Assembly (NCBI RefSeq): GCF_035046485.1
Contig: NC_085138.1
Location: forward strand, 445,323,204 to 445,387,203
Direction of reading: 5' to 3'
DNA from: Aedes albopictus
Lineage: Eukaryota; Arthropoda; Insecta; Diptera; Culicidae
DNA: 64,000 bases
This document shows positions 44,491 through 55,744 of the stretch, one piece after another (position 1 is the stretch's first letter; each line of letters starts with the position of its first letter). The position numbers were made by a program, and so were the translations under genes. The notes beneath the pieces were generated by a model. That model was not told where the DNA came from, ran no database searches, and saw nothing but the letters and a program-made list of their open reading frames with translations.

Positions 44491-45247
44491 TTAGTTTATG
44501 GACGAACCCTTAACGAAATTCAGAGCATTTATGTGAAAATCTCTTCTTTGTTTACTTATGTTACATACGGTGTTTGGTAAAGTTAAGCTTGAAGTGTTTG
44601 AGTGCTGACCATATTATTGAACTTCGATATGCATAAGATAAGTCAGTACCACTCTGGTAGATGAATAGATCCAGTTTTATATCAAAACAAACTTTGACAT
44701 ATCTTTTTTGCAAGAGTATGCATTAACATATCTAAAGGATCTAACTCGTTTTGTAAACAAACATTGTTTCTGTCGCTGTAGGGCTCATCTCGATCCACCC
44801 ACGCATCTGGGGGCCGTTATCAGAAAGAGCGAAGATAGATCTTATTGTAGCATTTCTCTCCGCACACCAATACCATTACTGTATGGAGAAATGATGATTT
44901 CACCAATACTGTTAAACGTTTCCAGCATTCAAACGTCAATCATAACTTCACTTCACTTCACATAACTGTCAGTAACGGATACATATATGGTTGCAATAAT
45001 TTGGTGAGCTCGTTTCATGCTATTGTTTCAACGCATTGTTTAAAAAATATTTGTAAGTGTTCAGACACATTTTGAGGCAGTTTTTTGAGTACACCATTTT
45101 ATCTAACAACATTAACCCTTCAGGAGGCGCACCGTTGTAAAAAGTAAAACGCTACCAAAAAACCTCGCTCGTCGTATACAGCGCGAACGCGGTGCAGTTT
45201 CAGCTGCTTGATGGTACGCGTCCTTTCGGTTAACTCTGAATTTAGCC
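44491..45247. other. Intron A10-A11, nothing firm
   Basis: At 44985-45020 the segment TATGGTTGCA...AATTTGGTGAGCTCGTTTCAT matches 54092-54135, probably an end of a shared old repeat. Confidence 0.4.
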
Positions 45248-45251
45248 GGAG

Positions 45252-45324
45252 TCCGTGGCGAAGTGGTCACACGTTCACTTCATAAGATGATGGTCATGGG
45301 TTCGATCCCAGCTCTGGGACTTGC
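45252..45324 (+). repeat. tRNA-like SINE head
   Basis: GTCCGTGGCGAAGTGGTCACA (box A) and CATGGGTTCGATCCCAG (box B) with a CTTCATAAGAT anticodon-like loop. No T-run terminator. Confidence 0.5.
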
Positions 45325-45339
45325 AATTTTTCGTCAGTT

Positions 45340-46870
45340 CCCGGGTAGAGGCAAAGAACAAACCAAGGACAAAATAATAACAAATTTTGCCATCATATCT
45401 CCTTTTACCATTATTATGTTATTTCTGAATAACACTAAATAACTCGCTGAGTACGAAACATGTTATCATTACAAAATTAGTTATTTCTGAGTTATTGTTG
45501 AATAACAATAAATAACTGTATAATGGCAAAATATGCAATCATGACAAAATAAGTTTCTCTGAACATCGCAAGTAGGATAACATCTCAAAGGCATACTTTA
45601 CAATCATAACTTATTTCATTATTGATGAGTTATTTGGTATTTTTCCATTTTGTCAGGGAGAATAACACAAGGAGATCAAAAATTGCCATTAAAAATGACA
45701 AAATGCCATTAAAAACTAAATGTCAAAACTTGTTTTTGGTTTGCTGGGGAATAAGAGCTAAAAGAACAAAAAATAACTGACTTTGTCCCGGAAAATAACT
45801 CAATAATAACTAATTTTGTTATTAAAAGATCAAACCAAGGACAAAACATTTCTGAACCTAAAATACAGTTTTTTTCCTAATCATAAGAACAAAATTTACA
45901 GTGACGGGCTTTCTGGTCTAGTGGCTACCGCTTCTGATTTATATGCAGAAGGTCCTGGGTTCAATCCCTGGCCCGTCCCTTTCCTCCTACTTTGTATCTT
46001 TCTATATACTTTCTCTCTGCTCTCTACATATACAACTCATGTATATAAACATGTTCATAGTTGTCGCTAGAACAGAAACGGGTTGAAAAAGCCGTTTCCC
46101 TTCCTTCCAAACTTTCACAGCACAGTGTCACAATCCTATTAGAAAACGCCTACAAGTTATGCAATCAAGCGAACTGTGCCGCACAACTTCAAAATAATAA
46201 AAAACACACAATTCTATCACCTTCCCCTGGTATCCACAAACCAATGTGTGAACCTTCTGCCAACCAATTCCCACCAACACTCCAACATCCGCATGAATTT
46301 GTGCTGGCGCAGAGGTATATTCGGCCAGATGTGGATACAAACGATTGCAATCATCACTTCCTTACCCCTTCCCCAAATTGACCTGCATCCTGACGTGGCA
46401 GGCGCCATTGTCGCCTAAAAATAGAAGATCACCAACGCTCACACACTGAAGATGCCTGCTAGTCCCCGGCAGTTATCTCATTGGTCCTTGTGTGAGTGTA
46501 GCTGGTCTGGCGATACTGGAGTAGCATCCACGGGCGGTCAATCAAGCTCAAGCTCAAGCAAGCTCAATCATAAGAACAAAATTTACAATTCTGATGATCT
46601 TTTTTGAAATAACTTATTTTGAACTTACTATGTTCTCAATAACTCAATAATAACTGATTCAGTTATTCTACATTTCAAAATATTTTGTCCTTGGTTTGTT
46701 CTTATAATGATAAAATTAGTTATTATTGAGTTATTTGCTGATACAAAGTCAGTTATTATTTTTGTTCTTTTAGCTCTTATTCCCAACATACCAATAACAA
46801 ATTTTGTCATTCAGCTATTCATTTTTAATGGCAAAATTTGATCTTCTTTAGTTATTTTCTTCTGCCCGGG
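45340..46870. mobile_element. Large foldback element with CCCGGG ends, split by a SINE
   Basis: Left CCCGGGTAGAGGCAAAGAAC and right (reverse complement) CCCGGGCAGAAGAAAATAAC. Inner sequence has many inverted copies of AACAAACCAAGGACAAAAT, AATAACTCAATAATAACTAA and TTTTGCCATTAAAAATG. A SINE occupies 45901-46565. Confidence 0.65.
45901..46565 (+). mobile_element. tRNA-headed retroposon with 22-bp target duplication
   Basis: Flanked by AATCATAAGAACAAAATTTAC-A at 45879-45900 and 46566-46587. Head GGGCTTTCTGGTCTAGTGGC (box A), GGTCCTGGGTTCAATCCC (box B), tail of CAAGCT repeats. At 665 bp it is long for a SINE; the body may be composite. Short open frames in it have no family pattern. Confidence 0.85.
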
Positions 46871-46879
46871 TTGCGCTAA

Positions 46880-47120
46880 TAAAAAAGAACGTAAAAATTT
46901 CTGATACATCCATAAAGGAAGCCTCATGGGGGTAATCTATTGAGGACCCCTGGAGAAATTCCCAAAAGAGTTCCTGAATAAATTGTTGAAGTAATTTTGA
47001 AAACAAATATGGCGGACCATAATCCAAAATGGCGGCCACGGAATGATAGTTTGAGCTATGATGCCATGCAATATCGGTATCTATTAATCGGGCTTGATGA
47101 CTAATCGGGGGTGGAAGCAC
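46880..47120. repeat. First copy of about 130-bp ATGGCGGCCA repeat
   Basis: Contains AAAATGGCGGCCACGGAATG, TTTGAGCTATGATGCCATGC and TCTATTAATCGGGCTTGATG. Further copies at 49650-49925. Confidence 0.7.
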
Positions 47121-47129
47121 AGGTAAAAT

Positions 47130-49630
47130 ATTATCTCCTGGGCGCCCATTAAAAACACCATCCCCGGCGAAGACTGGCGCTCGAGCCTAGCTATTTAGCA
47201 CTGTAGTTGAAGGAAACGCCAATGCAGAACCCGTAGCTTCCGGGAAGGTAAGCCCAGCTCCCTGGGTTAGTGGGTTGGTGTCAGGCCCTGCGAGCCAGCC
47301 GTAAAAAAGACTAGCACCGGAAAATCAACAAGAGAAGAATGCGAACCGATCATACCATCTACCAGAGTTGCGGCAACACACGTGAGCTGGGAACAGCTTT
47401 TATAGTGATGGGTGACATGCAGAGGCGCGTGATCGGGTGGTGGCCGATCGACGAAAGAATGTGCAGGTTGAGGATCAAGGGCCGATTCTTCAACATTAGC
47501 ATAATAAACGTGCACAGCCCTCACTCTGGCGCTAATATCGACTCCGATTACTACCTGGTGATGGTTAAACTGCGCCCAAAACTCTCCGTTATTAACAATG
47601 TACATTACCGGCGGCCGCCCCGGTACGACCTAGAGCGACTGAAGCAACCAGATGTCGCTACCGCATACGCGCAGAATCTCGAGGCAGCGTTGCCGGACGA
47701 GGGTGTGCTCGATGTGGCCTCTGACCTTTTTAGAGGACTGCTGGAGTACAGTCAAAGCAGCCATCTACAACGCAGCCGAGAGCACTATCGGGTACGTAGA
47801 ACGGAGTCGACGAAACGATTGGTTCGACGAGGAGTGCAGAGCGGTTCTGGAGGAGAAGGATGCAGCGCGGGCGGTAATGCTGCAGCATGGAACCCGACAG
47901 AATGTGGAGCGATACAGACAGAAGCGGAAGCAGCAGACCCGTCTCTTCCGGGAGAAAAAGCGCCGCCTGGAAGAAGCGGAGTGCGAGGAAATGGAACTGC
48001 TGTGCCGTTCACAGGAAACACGCAAGTTCTACCAGAAGCTCAACGCATCCCGCAAAGGCTACGTGCCGCAAGCCGAAATATGCAGGGATAAGGAAGGGAG
48101 CCTCCTGACGGACAAACGTGAGGTGATCGAAAGGTGGAAGCAGCACTTCGACGAGCACCTGAATGGCGAAGAGAATGTAGGCACGGAGGACCAAGGCAGC
48201 GGAGGAAATGACTATGTTGGTGCAGCAGAGGACGGGAACGAACCAACTCCCACGCTGAGGGAAGTTAAGGATGCCATCCACCAGCTCAAAAACAACAAAG
48301 CGGCTGGTAAGGACGGTATCGCAGCAGAACTCATCAAGATGGGCCCGGAAAAGTTGGCCACCTGTCTGCACCAGTTAGTAGTCAAGATCTGGGAAACCGA
48401 ACAGCTACCGGAGGAGTGGAAGGAAGGGATAATCTGTCCCATCCACAAGAAAGGCGACAAGTTAATGTGTGAGAACTTTCGTGCGATCACCATTTTGAAT
48501 GCCGCCTACAAAGTGCTATCCCAGATCATCTTCCGTCGTCTTTCACCTAAAGTAAATGAGTTCGTGGGAAGTTACCAAGCCGGTTTCATCGACGGCCGGT
48601 CGACAACGGACCAGATCTTCACCGTACGGCAAATCCTCCAGAAATGCCGTGAATACCAGGTCCCAACGCATCACCTGTTCATCGACTTCAAACCAGCATA
48701 CGACAGTATCGACCGCACAGAGCTATGGAAAATTATGGACGAGAACAGCTTTCCCGGGAAGCTGACTAGACTGATAAGAGCAACGATGGACGGTGTGCAG
48801 AACAGCGTAAGGATTTCGGGTGAACTATCCAGTTCATTTGAATCTCGACGGGGACTACGACAAGGTGATGGACTTTCCTGCCTACTATTCAACATCGCTT
48901 TGGAAGGTGTGATGCGACGAGCCGGGCTCAACAGCCGGGGTACGATCTTCACGAAATCCAGCCAATTTGTCTGTTTTGCGGATGACATGGATATTATTGC
49001 TAGAACATTTGGAACGGTGGCAGAACTATACACCCGCCTGAAACGTGAAGCAGCAAAGGTCCGGTGGTGAATGCGGTTAAGACAAAGTACATGCTGGTAA
49101 GTGGAACTGAGCGAGACAGGACAAGCCTTGGCAGCAATGTTACGATAAACGGGGATACTTTCGAGGTGGTAGAAGAATTCGTCTACCTCGGTTCCTTGCT
49201 AACGGCGGACAAAAACGTGAGCCGTGAAATACGAAGGCGCATCATCAGTGGAAGTCGTGCCTACTATGGGCTCCAGAAGAAACTGCGGTCAAAAAAGATT
49301 CACCCCCGCACCAAATGTACCATGTACAAGACGTTAATAAGACCGGTGGTTCTCTACGGACACGAGACATGGACGATGCTCGAGGAGGACCTGCAAGCAC
49401 TCGGAGATTTCGAGCGACGGGTGCTAAGGACGATCTTCGGCGGCGTGCAGGAGAACGGTGTGTGGCGGAGAAGGATGAACCACGAGCTCGCTGCACTTTA
49501 TGGCGAACCCAGCATCCAGAAAGTGGCCAAAGCCGGAAGGATACGATGGGCAGGGCATGTTGCAAGAATGCCGGACAACAACCCTGCAAAGTTGGTGTTT
49601 GCTAACCATCCGGTTGATGAAATTAAATGA
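47130..49630 (+). mobile_element. Degenerate non-LTR retrotransposon with endonuclease remnant
   Basis: Inserted between copies of the ATGGCGGCCA repeat. Preserves part of the 5' end, the start of the APE-like endonuclease, then RT. 3' truncated after NNPAKLVFA. Shares style with the 33-kb element but is a different lineage by sequence. Confidence 0.8.
47300..49630 (+). pseudogene. Broken endonuclease / reverse transcriptase frame
   Basis: APE-type endonuclease opening (RTDHTIYQSCGNTRELGTAF, IINVHSPHSG) is joined directly to ANIDSDYYLVMVKLRP, the end of that domain, so its middle, with catalytic residues, is deleted. The frame shifts between about 47715 and 47745, then runs through KNNKAAGKDGIAAELI, HLFIDFKPAYDSI, LRQGDGLSCLLFN and FADDMDII. 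A second shift near 49062 precedes VNAVKTKYM, LYGHETWTM and WAGHVARM. A copia-like or LTR origin is excluded by these motifs. Confidence 0.8.
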
Positions 49631-49649
49631 GTAGAACTCAAAAGTACAT

Positions 49650-49925
49650 ATCCGGCGCCATTTTGAAAACTAATATGGCGGACTATAATTCAAGATGGTG
49701 GATCATAATCCAAGATGACGAATGGTAGGTTGAGCTATCATACCATGCAATATGGGTATCTATCGATCGGGCTCGATGAGTAAAAGTTAAAAAGCGATAT
49801 TTGACGCTATTTTAAAATCCAAAACGGTGACCATAAACCAAGATGGTGGCCATGGAATGGTAATTTGAGCTATGATACCATAAAACATGGGTATCTATCG
49901 ATCGGGCTTGATCAGTAAAAGAGTG
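49650..49925. repeat. Two further copies of the about 130-bp ATGGCGGCCA repeat
   Basis: AATATGGCGGACTATAAT, GAGCTATCATACCATGCAAT and TATCGATCGGGCT recur twice. The array was split by the 47-kb retrotransposon. Confidence 0.75.
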
Positions 49926-50290
49926 AAGGCTGGGTAGATGGTATGACAGAGGATAATGTGGTGAAGGATTAAGTTAGAAGATACGATATAAGGTAGGGTG
50001 AGGGATAGAGTAGAGGTTATGGTAGAGAATAGGGCAGAGGGAAGGGCAGATGGTATGATTGAGGGTTAAAATAGAGCGTAAGATAGAGGTTTGGTACAGA
50101 GGGCAGAGAAAACGGTTAGGTGGACGGTGGATCCATCCCTTATTCCTCCCTTCCCTCTCCCTCGGGTAAATGATGAATAGGCTCGTATTCATGGTGATGG
50201 CACAAATTTCCAAAATGGAGGAGAACGTCTGGAGCCGACCTATTGATACCTGATACCTGGACCTGGACGGTAAGACGGTAAAGATTAGCT
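49926..50290. repeat. Purine-rich degenerate simple repeat
   Basis: AGGTAGGGTGAGGGATAGAG-like units, strongly strand-biased for purines to about 50115. The rest shows nothing. Confidence 0.45.
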
Positions 50291-51390
50291 AAGATGAGAT
50301 TTTCTCGAGATACCTTCAGGAATTTTTTCCGGGATTTCTTCAGGCATTTCTCACGAAAAACTTCCCAGGATTCATCCCGGGATTCCTTCAGATGTTCTGA
50401 ACGAAATTGCTGTAGGGATTACTCCTGAGATCTCTTTAAAGGTTTATGCAGGGATTGCTTTAGAAAATCCTGAAATGATTCTTTTAGTTATTATATTCAG
50501 CATTCCTTCAGGGATTGAACTCCTTCAAAGATTATTTCCGGAATTCGTGCTGTTATTCCATTAGGCATTCCTCCTGAAAAGGAATAACCTTAGATTTTAT
50601 GAATACCTAGTGTCGGAATTTCTGATGGGATTCCTTCAAAAATTCTACCCGTTTTTTTAGGGATTTCTTAAAAAATTCCTTCCGGGATTTTTACTGAGCT
50701 TCCATCCGAGACTCCTGTCATGATTTCTCTAAGGATTTCCTCAGGCATTCTCTGCGAGATACCTTCAGGAATAAAGTAATCCCTGATATACAAAATATTG
50801 AAGAGATTCTCTCAGAAATTCTAGCCGGCATTCCTTCAGGGATTCCTGCTGAAATTATTTCACAGATTTCTCCTGGTATTCTTTCAAAGATTTCTGTTAT
50901 ATTCAGAAAATTCTACTGTAATATGTACGTGCCGGGATTCCTGCTGGTATTCGTTAAAAGATTCTTCTTGGATTTTTTCAGAGATTTCTATTGGGGTTTC
51001 TCCCGGGGATTTCTCCAGTAATTCCTCCCGGGATTTATTCTGTGATTCTTTCAGTCGAGCTTCCAGCTCAGATTCCTCTCAGGATTCTACCATATATGAC
51101 TCCCAGAATTCGTTTAGGAAATCCTCCCGGGATTCCTTGGGGATTTCTGCTGGAATTGCTTTAGAGAATCTTCAACTGACAAATGTTGTAGTCGGCATTC
51201 CTTCAGGGATTACTACTGGAATTCCTTCAAAGATATCTTCCGTGATTTTGTAATGAATTCCTTTAAGAGTTTCTGCTAGGATTGCTTCAGGGATTCCTCC
51301 TTGTATTTCTTCAAAGATTCTTTCAGGGAATCTTGCGAGTTTTTCAGGTATTCATGCCTTGGTCTCTTCAAAGATTCTCTTCGGTTTAAA
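50291..51390 (+). repeat. Degenerate GGATTCC-type repeat, plus orientation
   Basis: GGGATTCCTTCAGG-type units throughout, as at 9.2 kb. Confidence 0.8.
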
Positions 51391-51693
51391 TTGTATTTTT
51401 GAAACTTGTTGAAATATTCTTTTATTTTTATTTTTATTTTTTTCGAATCGATTTAATGAAATCAACTTCGTCATATGCGCTAATTCCTGACATATCAGAC
51501 GGAAAATAGTCAAAAATTACAACTTAGCTTATCAGTTGGAAGCAAAAAGATGTAGACTATCAATAATCAGCCCCTCGGGCACCAAAAATGATGAAATTTT
51601 GCATGTGGACTAATTTTTGGGCAGATTCTATTTATGAAATAAACCGAATACCCCATCTCATTCAGAGTGATAATGAAATTAATCTTCCCTGTT

Positions 51694-52203
51694 GTTAAGT
51701 CGAGCTGCATGCAGAATAAGACTCAGGCTAGGTTGGTGGCTGTCTACATCAGTGCTGAAAAATTCATTTCGTCATATATCAATTCAATCACCTACAGCTC
51801 ATTTTAGAAGCTAAACCTGAGAATATGGTGTATGAAAAACTTGCGGCTAGACCAGTTCTGCTAGAAAGTCACGAAAAAATCGCTATTTTTCGAATATTTA
51901 AGGTAAATGTCACGGAGTACCTTCGAAAAATGCCAATGATATTCACGGTGAATATCATTTGGCATTTTTCAAAGGTAGTCCGTGACATTTACCTTAAATA
52001 TTCGAAAAATAGCAGTTTTTCCGTGACTTTCTTGCAGAACTGGTCTAGCCGCACAAGTTTTTCATACACCATATTCTCAGGTTTAGCTTCTAAAATGAGC
52101 TGTAGGTGATTGAATTGATATATGACGAAATGAATTTTTCAGCACTGATGTAGACAGCCACCAACCTAACCTGAGTCTTATTCTGCATGCAGCTCGACTT
52201 AAC
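51694..52203. repeat. About 510-bp near-perfect palindrome (foldback hairpin)
   Basis: Arms of about 253 bp run from GTTAAGTCGAGCTGCATGC (51694) to its inverted copy ending 52203, meeting at ATTCAC-G-GTGAAT around 51947 with a one-base centre. I see only about ten mismatches or small indels along the arm. No coding sign. Confidence 0.9.
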
Positions 52204-52320
52204 TGGTCTAGCTGCACAAGTTTTTCATACACCATATTCTCAGGCTTAGCTTCAAAAATGAGCTGTAGGTGATTGAATTTAGATATGACGAAATGAAATT
52301 TTCAACACTGGTCTACATAC
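52204..52320. repeat. Partial third copy of the palindrome arm
   Basis: CTGGTCTAGCTGCACAAG to GTCTACATAC repeats the distal half of the right arm (52036-52157) in direct orientation, more diverged. Confidence 0.8.
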
Positions 52321-52844
52321 ATACATAAATGATGATTTTTAGTAACTAGATCGGAAATAGTTACCAAATCTCTAAATAGTGACTCTTTAAGAAGGGCCAG
52401 ACCAATTTTTGACTTACAAATTCCGGGCAGAAACTTACAAATTCCAGAAAAAAATCACTGCATTTTGCAGATTGTTGTAAAATGAGACCTCAAAAATCTG
52501 GAAAATCCAAATAAATTTGGAAGGTTAGTTACGCTACTAGGTATAATTATTCAGCATTAGGTAAAAACATTAGAATAAGATTCAGTCTGTGTAACTTTTT
52601 CAATGCTCAAGGCGACAAAGGAATACATTGAATTACAGTTAAACAGAAGTATCAGACCTATCAGAAATGCTAATAAATGACTTGTCTTTATGATACCGAT
52701 TCAAATTGTGTACACACACATTTTTGAATACCGAATTCGGTAATTTTTGACAAACTTTAACTCGTAACGTCGATCAAGGGTTTGTTAGTATTTTTTATGA
52801 CTACTTGGGCTTCGCTAACTGGCTTACCACCCGCGAAGTCTTAC
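52321..52844. other. Intron A10-A11, nothing recognised
   Basis: No exon or repeat with clear limits. The short sequence 52971-53190 is also empty. Confidence 0.4.
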
Positions 52845-52970
52845 CTTTGCATGTGGATCAATGGATCGATTGGATCCCACCCCGTGCACCGATCTCTCAT
52901 GATGCAGGCGAGAACGATTGTGGCAAAACGTTTTCGGGCAATATGTACATTGGAAACGTGATTCCGTTTG
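52845..52970 (-). CDS. Gene A exon A10: single-finger C2H2 exon
   Basis: A 42-codon exon with one complete finger, CTYCPKTFCHNRSRLHHERSV-H, and a short tail to AAG|GTAAG. It lacks a partner half-finger exon. The finger closely resembles that of A11, 10.6 kb away, so the two are probable duplicates separated by later repeat insertion. Confidence 0.86.
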
Positions 52971-53190
52971 CTGCAAAAAAATGTCTACGTTGAAAGTTTT
53001 GAAAGATTTTGTGACAGACGTGATTAGGATAGTGCGCGCGCGATAGATTACCAAGCACCGAATACATTACTTTCATGGCAAGCATAGTACTACTTTTATA
53101 TGTCAACCTTCACAATGAAAGTTTTTCTGAGACAGCTCAATGAATCGATTGGACAACTTAATTGAGTGTAGATGTTTTATCACTACTTAC

Positions 53191-53370
53191 TTCTGTATGC
53201 AGCGAATCGTCCACCTTCGGACTCTCATCTGTAATGATCCGCCTTCTGTATTGCGAACGGACCATTTGCTTTCCATGGTGGGATTGTAGATGACGTCTCA
53301 TTTTGATAGCATAGACGAAGATTTCCGGGCATTCCGTACACCGATATCGTGCAACTTTGTGAACTTCCAT
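53191..53370 (-). CDS. Gene A exon A9: finger completion plus one C2H2 finger
   Basis: A 60-codon exon. MEVH closes the A8 finger, then CTEC...HLQSH, followed by a basic stretch (QYRRR) and an acidic end before GTAAG. The basic stretch could be nuclear-targeting, which is only inference. The opening ATG lies inside a finger and is not a likely start. Confidence 0.86.
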
Positions 53371-53435
53371 CTGAGAAAGAAAGATTTAGATTCTCGTTGA
53401 GAAGAAGACCAACAGGAAAATGGGTTTTAACTAAC

Positions 53436-53492
53436 CATGTGGTACCACTTTTTCACCTTTGAATTAAATTGCTCTGCACAAATCTTACACTT
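53436..53492 (-). CDS. Gene A exon A8: first half of a split C2H2 finger
   Basis: A 19-codon exon, KCKICAEQF to KKWYHM, then GTTAG. Same length and split position as A4. Confidence 0.86.
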
Positions 53493-53644
53493 CTGAAAGT
53501 AGATCCATAAATTACTAATATGATAAGAAATTTGTTTGAAAACAAGTACGATTCGTTATTAAAATTGGAATAAGGAGAAATTATGGAGTGAAAATGAGCT
53601 ATTATTATATAAGTATTTTTAACATTCAAAATTTCTCGACCTAC

Positions 53645-53758
53645 CTCAAACTTCTTCACTCGTTCGTGAACTTTTTGGTGGCGCGAGAGAGCAAATGAGT
53701 AAAAGAACCGTTTAGGACAGCTGGCACATTTGTACTTCGGTTCTCCGTGGGCAGTCAG
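53645..53758 (-). CDS. Gene A exon A7: finger completion plus one C2H2 finger
   Basis: A 38-codon exon: LTAHGEPKYKC, then CASC...HQKVH and a short basic tail ending KKFE before GTAGG. Phase 0 both sides. Confidence 0.87.
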
Positions 53759-53823
53759 CTGATGGAAGAGAGTAAAGCTTGTTCAGATTAAGAGCGCAAC
53801 TACCTAAATTTGATTCCACTTAC

Positions 53824-53880
53824 CGTATGATGGTGTCTGATTTTTCTATTAGGAAACTGGCGGTTGCATTGATAGCACGT
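53824..53880 (-). CDS. Gene A exon A6: first half of a split C2H2 finger
   Basis: A 19-codon exon, TCYQCNRQF to RHHHT, with HHT in place of the commoner HHM. Acceptor ttcag, donor ACG|GTAAG. Completed by LTAH in A7. Confidence 0.86.
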
Positions 53881-53911
53881 CTGAAATAAAAACAAAATAG
53901 TTTTGCTCTCA

Positions 53912-54000
53912 GTTAATAACTGTGGAAGTGCTCATAGAGCACTATACTAAGAAACAGGCTTTGCCTCAGTTGGGACGTTATGCCAAGAATAAGAAGATGG
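53912..54000 (+). mobile_element. 5'-truncated SINE fragment
   Basis: TTAATAACTGTGGAAGTGCTC and GCAGGCTT...TTGGGACGTTATGCCAAGAA match the 3' half of the SINE at 12.65 kb (AACTGTGGAAGTGC). Ends in AAGAATAAGAAGAT. Confidence 0.6.
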
Positions 54001-54230
54001 ACAGTAGACTTTTGATAAAGCCCCATGCCTCTTTAAAATTTACTTATGGTTTATGGACGGGTCCTTGCGTCCAGTCAGCAATGGAGAGATATATGGTTGC
54101 ACGGTTGCACATAATTTGGTGAGCTCGTTTCATCTAATTACAGGAGAAAGTTCGGAATAAATCCTGAGAGGAACTCTTGTAGAAATCGTTGGAGGAGCTC
54201 TAGGAGATATCCCGGTAATAACTTATGTCA

Positions 54231-54290
54231 GTGGCGTAGCCAGAAATTTTCTCTGAGAAGGGACCAATGATACTTATTTTTTTATGCTGC
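54231..54290 (+). mobile_element. Fragment of CAGTGGCGTAGCCA hAT MITE
   Basis: CAGTGGCGTAGCCAGAAATT matches the left end of the element at 42852; the right end is missing. Confidence 0.65.
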
Positions 54291-54428
54291 AGATAGGGAA
54301 AATTACAGTTGACCAACACGAGATCACGAGTTCGAATCTGGATTCAAATAGTTTCATGTAGTTATTTTTTTATTAAAAAAAAGTTCAAAATACACGAGTG
54401 TATATGACGTAAACCCTTTGGAGCCGGA

Positions 54429-54446
54429 GGGGTCATATATGACCCC
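54429..54446. repeat. 18-bp perfect palindrome
   Basis: GGGGTCATATATGACCCC. Confidence 0.8.
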
Positions 54447-54599
54447 AACATAGAAACGGCAGCATAAATTCACCCATCCTGAACACCATGAAATTTGGAA
54501 AAGCGAAATAATTGACATACCACTTGATCTAAAAGCTGAACTTGGATGTGGGTTACGTTTATATGTATTCATTTAACCTTTACCAAGAATATCAAAAGG

Positions 54600-55480
54600 T
54601 GTTTCATATTCTGGGATGTTCTAGGTGTTCCAAACTGTCCTTTAGTGAAGTTCTTCAAATCTACAAGAATAATTTTATGTGTTTTCGCCACAAATAATAG
54701 TATTGCATAATCTACTGGGATTCGTGAAGCTCTTGACATCTACAATGTCATTTATAGACACTATAGGAATATTCCACGTCAGCCAAACTACCTTGGAGTT
54801 CCGAAATTCAGGTCTACACTCGTAACAAGAGCCATATCTTATACTGAGTAACGTTGCATAATCAACCGCAGTTACTGGAGTAATCTGAAGTCTCCTAGCA
54901 TATTACATACAGGATTTGGGACATACAGGATCGTCCAAACTGTTCTATAATGAAGTTCTTCAAATCTACAAGAAAAACTTTGTGTTTTCGCCATAAATAA
55001 TAATATTGCATAATCTGCTGGGATCCGCGAAGCTGTTGAAATCTCAAATGTCATTTAGAGACACTACAGGCACAGGGATATTCCAGGTAGGCCAAACTAC
55101 CATGGAGTTCAGGACTTCAGGTTTACATTTGTAACAGAAGCCGTATCTGCTATACTGAGTAACGTTGCATATTTATCCGTAGTTACCGGACGAATCTGAA
55201 GTCTACTTGTTCATTATAAACTTTCACCATAAATAATAGCATAGCATAATCTGCTGAGATCCGCGAAGCTCTTAAAATCTCAAGTGTCATTTAGAGACAC
55301 TATGGGAATGTTACAGGTCAGCCAAACCATATTTGAGTTCAGAACTTCAAGTCTATACTCGTAACATCAGCAATATCTGACATACTGAATAACGTTTAAT
55401 AATTAATCACGGTGACTGGACCAACCTTAAGTCTACTATGTATTATCGTCCACACTATCCTGAAGTTCAGCTCATGATAG
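54600..55480. repeat. Diverged tandem repeat, units of about 225-307 bp
   Basis: The segment TTGCATAATCTACTGGGATT plus GAAGCTCTTGACATC recurs near 54703, 55010 and 55235; TACTGAGTAACGTTGCATA recurs near 54842 and 55153. Confidence 0.7.
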
Positions 55481-55744
55481 TAACAGTAGTTATTCTCACA
55501 ATAAACTTCAAACTGTAATCTGTAATCGCCCTGCATATTGTGGTAGTTTAGCAGACCGCTGAGTAGGCGGCGAGTTTAGAAAGATTATTATTAGTAGAAC
55601 TGTCAAGATAGAAACACCACACATATCATGAGTCATTTCAAGATAGTTTTGAGATATTCCAGATGAGCAACACTACGCCGGAGACCATAGCTTTAGGTCT
55701 ACACTTATGATAATAGCTTTTGCCACTACGTAAAGTAATGCTAC

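Noticed and set aside
47785..48246. Opposite-strand open frames across the 47-kb reverse transcriptase
   Set aside because: Shadows of the RT frame caused by its codon use; no motif of their own.
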